Below, one piece after another: positions 1 through 12,061 of a DNA stretch of 64,000 nucleotides (the first letter of the stretch is position 1; each line of letters begins with the position of its first letter). The position numbers were made by a program, and so were the translations under genes. Under the pieces are notes generated by a model. That model did not search any database. It was not told the DNA's origin and saw only the letters and a program-made list of their open reading frames with translations. Origin of the DNA: Citrus sinensis (lineage: Eukaryota; Streptophyta; Magnoliopsida; Sapindales; Rutaceae); the NCBI RefSeq assembly GCF_022201045.2, contig NC_068557.1, positions 30,605,501-30,669,500 of the forward strand, given 5' to 3'.

Positions 1-75
1 TTACGCGTCGAGTTTGTTTGTAAAGAGGCTGGGGCTACAAAGAAATAAAATAATAACAAAACAAAGCTCATTGCC

Positions 76-1612
<1,537 letters not shown>

Positions 1613-2804
1613 AAGCTACAGCATTTTCTAAATGGGTTTTGCATCACATTGTTCTTCCTTGAGTAATCAATTGATGAATGCATTATTCCTAATCATATTA
1701 CTGAAGATTAAAATACATATCTTTTCAAGCTTCTTCAGTATAGATGTTGTTTCTCTGCTGAAACTAAATCCTGACGACGTAAAGCCCCCTGCAGGGCGAT
1801 ATTTGTAGATTGTTGGTGCATAAAAAGCAGCAAGTCGGTCATTTTGTCAAACATGTAATCTGCATCTTAAGACAAATTTGTCATTGGTCAAACCATGTTT
1901 AATCTGATAAAGAGCAACTTAAACCCTTAGGCTCTATTTGGATGATCGGAATGGATTAAATTAACTCTTTGGATTAAATTGAATTATATTATAATATAGT
2001 ATTGTCTTTTATTTGGTATAGTATCGGATAAAATTATGTTTAATTTAATTTAATAAAGTTAAAATAACTATTTAAATAATATATTATTTTTTAAACCATA
2101 TTACTATTTGTTAAATTTTATACTTAAATTTCAATATTATTATAATTAAATAATTGAATAATTTTTTTATTTTTAATATATTACATACTAGTTAAAATAA
2201 ATAATAATCCTATAAATATTAGACTAAAATTTAAACTAATTTATTAATCAAGACAGCCAAACACGACCCTGAATTGGACTAAGTTTTTTATCCTCCTAAT
2301 TAGTCTAATCTCATCTTTTATCCATCATTCAAACGTAACCTTAAGGTGAATCTAGGAGGGATTTTACACTTTACAGTATGCTTTCGATAGTCAAACACGT
2401 TATTGGCGAAAACTCATTTTTGAATTGACAGCAAAAGCCGCCTCAACAGAAAGCTTGACTGGGACTTTTTGAGGGATGCGAACGTGATGCGAAGAAATAG
2501 CACAAGTATCTGTCAAAAGAATTTCAACAAGTTTTAATGGACTAATGCTCATTATTTGACTCTGTAAGTATCCACAATTCAACATGCATAAAAACCTTAC
2601 CGTCAGTTTACTAACAACTCCCTGAGTATCAAAGACTGTAATTTCAGTTTACATCTACTTCATTTTACAAGAAAATTCCAGCAGTACTTTTTAAATCTCA
2701 CATAATGATCAAACAAAGTAATAGGAGAAAATAGACAAAAATATCATCAAGTAAGCAGTCTTGAGTGACAAAATTACGGAAGAAAAGAACGTTCAATACC
2801 TCCC
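1613..2804. other. Spacer between convergent Nudix and CHLI genes
   Basis: The 3' ends of two convergent genes lie here with no supported coding region between them. About 1613-1930 is probably Nudix 3' UTR. A Tourist-like MITE fills 1930-2340. The remainder up to 2804 is ordinary AT-rich sequence and probable CHLI 3' UTR. Confidence 0.5.
1930..2340. mobile_element. Tourist-like (PIF/Harbinger) MITE
   Basis: A 411-bp AT-rich segment with imperfect terminal inverted repeats: GGCTCTATTTGGATGATC at the left and, on the reverse strand, GGTTACGTTTGAATGATGGA at the right. It is flanked by TTA at 1927-1929 and 2341-2343, the preferred Harbinger target duplication. It has no coding capacity. Boundaries rest on the TIR similarity and the 3-bp duplication only. 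Confidence 0.55.
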
Positions 2805-4619
2805 TCAGCTAAAAACCTCATAAAATTTCTCGATGATTAGTAAACCAGAGTCAATTGACTCCAATGGATCTTTCCGAAGACGGTGTCTCAAACAGTTAGG
2901 CATGACAGTAGCAATATCCTCAGCACTGACTTTATCTCTTCCCTTAAGAGCTGCAAGAGCTTTTGCAGCCCTGTTACTCACTATGTCTCCTCTCAATCCA
3001 TCAACATTCAGCTCCGCACAAACTTTGGAGATTTTCACCTTCAAATCATGGTCAATCTGGACAGCAGGGAGAGAACTCCTGGCTGAGGCAATTTGTTGCT
3101 GGAGCTTCGCTTGCTCTGCCTTGTAAGAATCACGGAATTCCTTTGGATTTTTGTCAAATCGAGCTCTCTCCTCCACAATCTTTACTCTGAGTTCTGCATC
3201 CCTTACAGTCCCCACTTGGGCATGCATTCCAAACCGATCAAGCAGCTGAGGCCTTAGCTCTCCTTCCTCAGGATTACCTGAACCAATCAGAATAAACCTT
3301 GCAGGATGTGAAATTGAAATGCCCTCTCTCTCTACTGTGTTCCATCCCGAGGCAGCAGAATCCAAAAGAACATCCACTAAATGGTCATCCAGAAGATTAA
3401 CTTCATCAACATAAAGAATTCCTCTGTTAGCTTTAGCAAGAAGGCCAGGCTCAAATGCTTTGACACCCTCCGTTAGAGCTTTCTCAATGTCAATCGTCCC
3501 ACAGACCCTGTCTTCTGTAGCACCCAATGGCAAATCAACCATGTTGATTTTACTGAATGTAATGGAGAGCTCCTCCCCTTTCACGACAGACTCTCTGACT
3601 TCAATACCCATGGCCTCTGGATCTTCTGGATCTGAGTTATATGGGTCACCGACAACTACCTTGATTACGGGGAGTAAATCTACCAAGGACCTAACAGTGG
3701 TGGATTTCCCCGTTCCTCTATCACCCATAATCATAACACCACCAATTTTGGGATCAATCACATTTAACAAAAGGCACAATTTCATCTCTTCCTGTCCCAC
3801 TATTGCAGTAAATGGATACACCGGCCTCTGGCTTTCCTTGGATCTCTTCTGGGCCTGAAAATATCATAAACTTCTCAAACCCTATAATACCAAATTCTCT
3901 CTTCATAGAATAAATTACATATATCAATTTCTTCTTTCTTTCATGTTTTAGTTTCGAAACTCATTCATCACACTAAGCTTTCAAAGAACACAAAGAGTGC
4001 CTTCAAAACTGCAAAATTCTTCATGACACCATAAATTTTTAGTGACCAATTAAATGAACCATATGATCAGAGCAATGAAATTTTGGTCTGAAGACAAAAT
4101 GAGTGGACACACTAAAAAAAACCAAAACATACCTGCTCAACAGAGTTAACCTCAGTGGCAACATTGGTAACTGCAAACAGAGCCCGCCCCATCTTTTCTT
4201 CAATCCCAATCCCCCCATAAAACCTCCTTCCATAATTCTGCCCTACAAAGACAAGACGAAAAGCAAACTTATATACATCTAGATGAGGAACAGAAAAAGG
4301 ACCCAACACCAATACATAAATAATAGCACCACACTAAGGATATGCAAGCGGGCGTTAACCAGATACTTTAGTACATCCACAAAATTAGGAAAATATAAAT
4401 AAAAGACACACATCAATTGCCTTCGTAAACTACATAAAAATAAGAAATTGCAGCAAAGATGAAGTGGGTTAGCCTGAAATGTGGTAAAAGTAACGCAAAA
4501 AATGTACCGGGGTTTAAGGAGAGAGAGGAGATGGCAGACTTTGAGTTTGATGCTGGAAAAGAGAGAGGGCGAGAAGCCAAGATTGCAGAGGAAGAACGAG
4601 TTCCTAACACGGACGCCAT
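2805..4619 (-). CDS. CHLI: Magnesium-chelatase subunit ChlI, chloroplast
   Basis: Three exons on the minus strand, 4619-4508, 4242-4133 and 3854-2805, join in frame to give 423 aa, the usual length for plant CHLI. CHLI is the AAA+ ATPase subunit that drives insertion of Mg into protoporphyrin IX, the first committed step of chlorophyll synthesis in the stroma. Walker A (GDRGTGKS) is at about residues 118-125 and Walker B ([11 protein letters not shown]) at about 220-230; the [18 protein letters not shown] segment carries sensor and arginine-finger residues. The first 60 or so residues ([20 protein letters not shown]...) are Ser-rich and basic, as in a chloroplast transit peptide. I chose the ATG at 4619 over one 12 nt upstream because MAS is the family start. 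Nothing looks broken. Confidence 0.96.
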
Positions 4620-4760
4620 GCCCGTGCGCAAATGTAAGTGTTACTGTTACTAGGGTGAGAGAGTTTGTGTTCACTGGTTTTGTTGACCATCACAGATTGA
4701 CATGGTTTCTTATTGGTGTGTTGGGCTGCGGATAAGAGGATAGATTTCACTCATATCGCA
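4620..4760 (-). promoter_or_regulatory. Probable CHLI 5' UTR and proximal promoter
   Basis: The sequence just upstream of the CHLI start contains an I-box-like GATAAG (4731-4736 on the + strand) and an ATTGG (reverse CCAAT) at about 4711-4715. Both are common in light-regulated photosynthesis promoters. Such short motifs occur often by chance, so this is suggestive only. Confidence 0.3.
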
Positions 4761-5781
4761 TCTTGTATATTACTCCTACCATAGTCCGTTGCTTTTGCTT
4801 TTTGTCCCATTTTATTTATTTATTTATTATTATTTTATTATTATTATTATTTATAAGAGAGAGAGAGAGAGATTAATTAATTAGATTTTATTTCAAATAA
4901 AATAGAATAAATTTGTTACACAACCAAATGAGTCAGACCTAGTACACCCCAATTGAGTGAATAGAAAATGATCTTGAATCTTGATGCATTGTGCAATTCC
5001 CTCTGTAATAGCAAGTGCTAAATGATCTAGCCCCCTCAGGTTCTTGAAATTTCATTTCATGTTATTTATGTCTTGCTATAACACTTATATTTGCTTTCAA
5101 TATTTTTCTTATAATCTACACAGTTTTTTTTTTTTTTTTATATATAGAATAATAATATAAACAGTTTTTTAGTTTATAATTTGAATTAAGCTCTCAATTG
5201 ATAATTTTGTAATTTTCTCTATTTTAATTTATTAATAATAAATTGTAGTCAATAGCTTTTCCTTTTTCTTTTTTGCCTCTTTTACTTTTTCAAATCCATT
5301 TATCTAAGCCTTTATTAATAAAAATTGTCTATCTACATATATTTAAAATCGAAGTCTATCTAAATTTTTTAAATCAATTATATGCATTGTGATGGTACAA
5401 TATAAATATCCTATCACTATAGGATAATGAATCAAATGAAGAGGTGCCCACGAACCATTGAATTGTTTGCTTTAGGAGTTGAGTTGATTGAGATTAGATT
5501 TTAATCGTCTAATTAAATAAAGTTAAAAAGCACAAATTAGTTTGGATTACAGACTACAGAGGCACAGAATTGGAGGAAATCGCGAAAATTGAAACTACTG
5601 TAAAGAATTTTATTATAACCAGTCAAGACAACTTCGTAAGAGGATTATTAAGAACTAGACCAAGAGGATCCAAATTCTGGCTAGTAATATTATTACAAGT
5701 GAAGACGGCTTACTGGTAAGGCAATCGCACAATACAAGAAGAAGAAGAAGGGGATAATGATTAATTAACCAACGTAACTGT
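4761..5781. other. AT-rich spacer between CHLI and the BAHD gene
   Basis: No supported gene. The segment contains an ATT-rich stretch followed by a short GA microsatellite (about 4856-4873) and long A/T-rich tracts. The final part (about 5600-5781) is probably 3' UTR of the downstream minus-strand acyltransferase. Confidence 0.5.
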
Positions 5782-7210
5782 CTATGCCGAGACCTGATAA
5801 ACTTTGTTACCAAACTTGTCCATCTCTTCCCTGAAAGCAGGCAGGGCAGATGCCCGCAAATTCACTTGGAGCGTGAATCCATCTTTCTTTCGCGGCGGCA
5901 AGAAATAGCAGGGCTCCTTGCTCCCAACAAGATTCTTGGAAAGAGGGAACATGATCACCGGACCTCCCCAACCAAAGTCGACGCTTGTGTGGCCAACGTG
6001 CCTCCAATCCGTGAATGCGCTGACTTCCCTTCCAGCTGTAATGCCGTCTTCGTAATAAAGCTCCTGAAAGTCAATAAACGAGTGCACGTACTCGTCATTG
6101 GCATTGCTTTTGCTCTTCTTAATCAGCTCAGCGGTTTTCCAAAGGGGTTGCTCCACAAGTTCTTTGGCACTCAGCTGGGCATACAGTGGTATGCATCCAT
6201 TTCCCCAATAGCCAAGTGGTAGCGGTGGCTTTACTGTTCTACGTATATTGGACGGGTATGCAAACTTCACATTCTTATCGCCAGAAATTCCCGAGCATCT
6301 CACCCTGTTAATGCATCAATTTATTATAACAAGTCTATTTTGCAATCTTCGAAGTGTTTGAATAGGAGGAATCGCAGCAAGAGCAAAGATAATTGACTTA
6401 CTTGGCTCGCCAAACGAACGCGCCGAAAGCCTCAAACGTGGTAAATTTCATCCCACACTCATCAAACAACGCATCCTTCAACCCATCCAAACACTCATCT
6501 GCGACATCAAAGCATTGCCTAACAACCGGTCCAACGTCGTGGGAGTAGGGTTTGAACCCTTTCTCAGTACCCAAAAACTCAAGAACCGGACCTTCAGCCC
6601 GGGGCGGATGTCTCGGACCCAACAAAGTCGCCCGGTCCCAAACAGGTTGGACGGAAATTTTAGTCGCCCCGCGTGCCAGCTCACCCGCAGCGCCAAAAAC
6701 CAGAGTGGCACCCATTCCATCGCACATAGAATGATGAACCGCAGTCCCCAATGTGTAGCCACCACACTTGAAAACCGTGACTTGTAAAATGCAGGGATTA
6801 GCAAGCCCCTCCTCCAGGGTAGGTGCGGGCACCAACTGCTCCAGGGAATCCGAATCGTAATCCAAAGAATCAAGAGTGCAATCAGCAGTGGCGTTGACTA
6901 GGGGGAAAGTTTGGCCGGACTGGCAAAAGAGGGAGAGGCGCTGATTGCTGCTGCTTTTGCCGACGGGGCGAAGGGTGCCGGCGAGAGGGTAGTAATGGAC
7001 GAGGGCCAAGGAGAGGGAATTGGCGATGACGTCAAAGGGGTGGCGGTCGATGTCGGCGCTGGCAGTGTAAACGCGGATGTAGCGGAAGGTGAAGGAGCGG
7101 ATGTTGGGGTCGTTGTCGAGGTGGGAGAGAGGGAGCTCGTGTTCCCCCTCATCTTTGAAGGGTGGTGTTGAGGGCAGTATTTGCTTTGTTTCTATGATTT
7201 TTACTTCCAT
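5782..7210 (-). CDS. BAHD acyl-CoA-dependent acyltransferase
   Basis: Two exons on the minus strand, 7210-6402 and 6304-5782, join in frame to give 443 aa, typical of the BAHD family. The catalytic HxxxD motif is HSMCD at residues 160-164 and the structural DFGWG motif is at about 379-383; both are intact. The single intron lies where BAHD genes usually carry one. These cytosolic enzymes transfer acyl groups from CoA thioesters to alcohols or amines, producing esters and amides such as hydroxycinnamoyl conjugates, volatiles or taxane-like esters. The N-terminal part (ELPLSHLDNDPN, then VHYYPLAGTLRP) is family-typical. I cannot assign a substrate from sequence alone. Exon 1 is GC-richer than its surroundings. 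Confidence 0.93.
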
Positions 7211-8343
7211 TCTCTCCTTATGCTGGCTTTCGATTCGATTTTTCTGGGTATTTCGGTTTGAGACTTCATTGAGTTCAGAATCAATTTATGGAGTTGTGCA
7301 TCGGTCCCTTGATTTGATTTTTATTATTTTTTTTTTAATTAACAAAAATTTATATTGTATTATTATTATCATCACTGCAAAATTGATTAAGGTACGTGCG
7401 AAGATTTTTCCATGGGAGCACGAGTGGTTGGTTCGGGAATGAGGAGTCGTCCGACTTTAGACCAAGGAGTGGTTGGTGGACGGGTTAGTTGGTATTTGGC
7501 AAGAAGCTGGAAATTTTAAAATATACCAAACCATACAATATATATATAACTATTATTACATAAATGGAGTTATATCAAATTTAAATATATATGTCATATG
7601 TGCACCCATGTATATTAATTAATTGTACTAACCTTAATATATTTTAAAATTTCTTGCAAGAAGCATGCTGCATGGAGGAGGACTTGGTTCAAACATGGCG
7701 AGCACCACATTTTTCTTATTTTCAAAGGTGGGTTACTCTCTAAAAAATGTAAAAAGTATTATGGTCCGTCTCTTACTTCCCGTACTTATATGCCAATAGA
7801 ATTTTCATTCTGTATTGAGAAGAGGGTTTTATTATTTTTTTTAAGAAGAAATAATTAATAATTTTTAGATAAAAATATAAAATTAATTAAATCTTAATCA
7901 TATATATTATATACATGCCAACAGGCAACAACCAATTTGTTGGGTTATTTGCTATTTCTTCTCTTTAACCCTGAAATAAAGGAAATTGAATCTCCTCAGT
8001 AATTACTATAATATTTTCTTTAATTTCTCATACTAAATTTGAATTATGTTGGACTTTGATTCTAATTGAGATGGAGTTGTATTATTTTTTGAGCTTGTGC
8101 ATCTTATTATAAATGTCATTAGAATGAACTAGATTTAAGAGAAATAAGGAAATTATTAACGTTCGGTTAATCAGTTGTGCTAGGTGGACGTGTGGAAGAA
8201 ATAGTTTTTGTTTTTTTTTTCATTTATACTCACTTATATCTCAAGTAATTTCTCACCCTCGCACGCACCTACCACTATGATACTCACTTAGTCTTTATTG
8301 AAGTCATCACCATACAGTTACAGTCGCTTTCGAACCATATGAA

Positions 8344-8616
8344 GGGTGCGTTTGGGATTGAGGTTGGGCAGTTGTACCTTAAAAGCTACAGCACTAAAGT
8401 GTTTGGTAAACACTAGCTGCTGTAGCTTTTAAGCTATGTTAATATAATTTTTCACTTGTATAATACAAAATTTATTATATCTTTAATAATTTTGATAAAA
8501 TTATTATTTAAAATTTATATTTACTATATATTATTAACTTTTATTTCATAATTACAGCTTTTTTTTCACAGCAGCTGTAGCTTAAAAGCTACAGCACCTC
8601 AATCCCAAACGCACCC
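8344..8616. mobile_element. MITE with GGGTGCGTTTGGGATTGAGGT terminal repeats
   Basis: A 273-bp element. The left end (from 8344) and the reverse complement of the right end (to 8616) both read GGGTGCGTTTGGGATTGAGG, followed by sub-terminal copies of the palindrome-like AAAAGCTACAGCA. A 3-bp direct repeat GAA flanks it (8341-8343, 8617-8619). The TIR and 3-bp duplication suggest a PIF/Harbinger derivative. It is non-coding. Confidence 0.7.
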
Positions 8617-8688
8617 GAAGATTGTCACCGTATCCATATTGTCCACATCCTAAATGCTTGCGTTATATTTTAACCCTTTTTTTTTTTT

Positions 8689-8876
8689 AGAGTAACGATA
8701 TAGTTACAAATTTTTGTATAAATTTATTTTATACAAACTGATGTGGTATGATAAAATTAGTTGAATTAAATATCTCTTGGCCCACATGATTTATTTTCAT
8801 TCAACCAATGAATTAATGCCACATCAGTTTATACAAAATAAATTTATACAAAAATTTATTGTTGTATCATCACTCT
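8689..8876. mobile_element. Short MITE with about 55-bp terminal inverted repeats
   Basis: A 188-bp segment whose two ends are inverted copies: both read AGAGT(A/G)A(C/T)GATA, then AAATTTTTGTATAAATTTAT, then ACTGATGTGG. The non-repeated centre is only about 70 bp. The flanks are T-rich, so a target duplication cannot be resolved. Long TIRs of this kind are seen in Mutator-derived MITEs; the superfamily is inferred. Confidence 0.6.
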
Positions 8877-9277
8877 TTTTATAAAAAAATAAATTACGTG
8901 CTTTGAATTTGGATACAAATACAAATGACTTGTTTTATAGGTTAGGAAATTAGCGTTGGTGGGGTTTGTTCTTTTGTTTTACTTGCTGGGATTAAAAAAA
9001 TAAAAATTCAATTTGCTAGAAAAATGATAATTAATTCTATGTGGAATCATTATGCCTAAAAAAATTAAAATTCTATGTCGTTTTGTAAAAATTATCATGT
9101 TGTCTACATCAATCACAAAATAGTTTAGCGCGGCCTTATTTTGAATTCTTGAGTATTGATTCTCTACTCTCCCAACTTTAATTTTCAATTACGAATACAC
9201 GAGTTTGTTATTTGTCTATTTAATTTTGATTTTCACTACCAACCCTCATTTTCAATTAACGAATTCATTATGCTATT

Positions 9278-9317
9278 ATAATATTAGGACCACTATTTAT
9301 AGTGGTCCTAATATTAT
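9278..9317. repeat. Perfect 18-bp-arm hairpin
   Basis: Two 18-nt perfect inverted arms (ATAATATTAGGACCACTA and its complement) flank a 4-nt TTTA loop. An ATT microsatellite follows directly (about 9312-9334). Confidence 0.8.
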
Positions 9318-11160
9318 TATTATTATTATTATTAGAAGGTTATAATTTAATATATATGTGGCAATAAAATTATTGTTTAAAATTATTCTTGGTGTAAGTA
9401 ATATAGAAGTAAAGTGTGAATTACATTAATAATTAATGTCAAATATAATGTATAAAAATTGATAAAAGAGATGAACGTTATTTCAGAAAATTATTAATAT
9501 ATTTATGTAGCACTCGAAATATGCAAGTCATCTTAAATAAATAAATGTTTGTATTTCATTTAATGCCTTTTCTCTCAGCATATATTCAATAAATAATAAC
9601 ATATCATGATTTGGTAATAATTTTAAAGAATAAATCATTATTCCAAACAATTTTTAAAAGATATTTTATATCATCTTAAACCTTTGATGTAATTATCATA
9701 TAGTACAATACACGGATAATTATTATTATACGAAGGTAAGTTTTTGAGATGGAGTTTATAAAACTTATAACTTATTATAATATGAAGTTTTTTTTTCTAA
9801 ATTGAGAATAAAAATATTTTTATGACTATATAAAAATTATTTTTATATAAAATATTATTATTATAAAGAGATTTTACTGTATTAGTGGGAGATGTAATTT
9901 CCAACTTCTACGCATTTTGTTCACTCCATCAGAATAGTACAACATTGGAATGATGGAAAAGTTGTATCTTTATGATTGCGTTAGTTGAAGGTTGAATTTA
10001 AATCACATGACTTATGAAGTCCTATATTAAACGAAAAACTAAATTTATATAAATGAACTATTGGAGAGTCAAGGATGGATTACTTTATAAAATTAAACCG
10101 AATATTATCTTAAGTTAATCACATCATTAGATTGATTCTTATCTTAACAAAAATATGTGACATTCATTTAAGAAATAAAGACATGCAATCACGAGAAATT
10201 GACAAATATCGTTGGAACATCGTCCAATAACTGAAATTTATGTGAAACTATGTCATCGCTTGAGCATGCTGAATTGGCGAGGAGATGGTGAGATAGCTCG
10301 ATAAATCTGTGTCATGTGGCAGAGCAAAAGATTTTAACGGGATTTATTGACTTTTTTTAAAACTGAGTAAAATCTCAGCATAGTACACACTGATGGACTC
10401 CTATTAAGACTCACTACTTTGTTGTATGGCAAAGTCTTAATAGATTGTGTCGTCGCCTTAGCATGGTAGAACCGTTCCACATAATTTTTTTCTCCCTCTA
10501 AACACGATAATCAGTCAAAGATATAATATTTATAGTATCATTTTTTTATTGAATATTGTTTAGCATCAATTTATGCATTAAAAATTAACAGTTTTAATAC
10601 CATTTAAGCGCGCAACCAATCGTATTTATGCCCATAATATGAGTCCGAACTTAATGAGATTTATTTGAGCCTAATGTGAGATTCATCCCTTTATATAAGA
10701 ATATACATTTTTGTACATATATGTGGGAGTAGATTTACGAGTTTAATATTCAATCTATATCTATATTTAAAAAAAAAAGTTTTATTGAGGAGAAGGATTT
10801 GTGTGGGACTATCCCACCAGCATGTTCAACGATATCCATATGACAGAACAATAGACCTCATAATAAGATCCACTAAATTTAATATTAAAAATATTGATAA
10901 GATTTATAATTCTGTCACATAATAGAGCACCATTAAATTATTCCACACAAATTTTATCTTCCAGTAAGATAAAAAAAAAAAAATAGTTTCAATAAGTGAT
11001 AAATTTATCACCAATAAATATTATTAAACTTTTTGAGTTGTATATAATGACGTGTCACCCATTTACTGGGGGATAAATTAAGCCTCAAAGGTTATGAACA
11101 TAAAACCAATTGGACCACAAACTAACAAAAGTAAAAATGGTCAAGGCATTTTTCCGGGAA

Positions 11161-12061
11161 TCGCTATTTAATCCTCGCTCCCGCCTTTTCGTTTACGATT
11201 CAAATTCAAAGCAGAAAGGGGGGAAAAACACTCACACACAGAGACAGCAAAAATTAGCGTTACTTCTCCAGTAAGAATTTCCTTCGAGCCAAACAGCAGC
11301 TTTTCTCTCGTCACTCACAGCAAACAGGTAACTCCTCTCTTTTTCTCCATCTCTCACACAGACGAGACTCAAGAATTTGAGCCGTTGATTCGACAATTTA
11401 GGGTTTAGAATCATCTAAGATCATACAGTGGACAAATTCGGAGTTCTGGCATGTAATATTTTTTGCTCTTATTCTGATCATCCATTATTTCGTGATTAAA
11501 ATTTAATGTTTGAGTCGCCAAGAATCTGATTCGCCTCTCAATATCATTATGCTTTGTTCTATTTATTTGAAATTTTAGGTCACAAATCTTTTACGGTTAT
11601 ATTGATGTGAAAACTGTATAGTTCGAGCCTTTTTTGTCAATTAATTGCTAATATTCATCAAATCTCACGCTTTGGATGTGAAAGGCGTTTAAATAGCATC
11701 CAGGTTATCAAATTCGGTGTAGGTTTTTTTATTCGACAAATTTGATAGAAATTGAGCTTTACATTGTTTGTTTTACCTTTAATTAAGGTTCAAATAGTTC
11801 TATTCTGTGATTCTTTCATATTAATTATGTGGCCATTTCTATATATTTAGTAGATACTTCCTTGTTGTGCTTTCCATAGCCTCTAGAAACTGTTTTGTTC
11901 CTTTATTTATTATTTTGACACCATTGATTGAATTATCTAACTGTAACTATATAATGTGCACAAAGATTTTGAATGAAGTAGAAGGGCCACCTGTTCTAGG
12001 TTCCAATTATTCTTACAATATTTTATCCATATGCAGTGCTGAAGGATAAGATTTACTGGAA
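11161..12061 (+). promoter_or_regulatory. Core promoter, 5' UTR and probable leader intron
   Basis: A TATA-like element sits at about 11163-11172 and a CA-rich leader begins near 11220. AACAGGTAACTCC near 11326 offers a good donor, and TATGCAG at about 12030-12036 a good acceptor, implying a leader intron of roughly 700 bp that ends shortly before the ATG at 12062. No transcript evidence was available. Confidence 0.4.

Larger units (their letters stand above)
7211..11160. other. AT-rich spacer with MITEs
   Basis: About 4 kb with no supported gene on either strand. It holds two short inverted-repeat elements (8344-8616 and 8689-8876), a perfect hairpin (9278-9317) and long A/T tracts. A TATA-like CTATTTAATC at about 11163-11172 marks the start of the next transcription unit. 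Confidence 0.5.
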
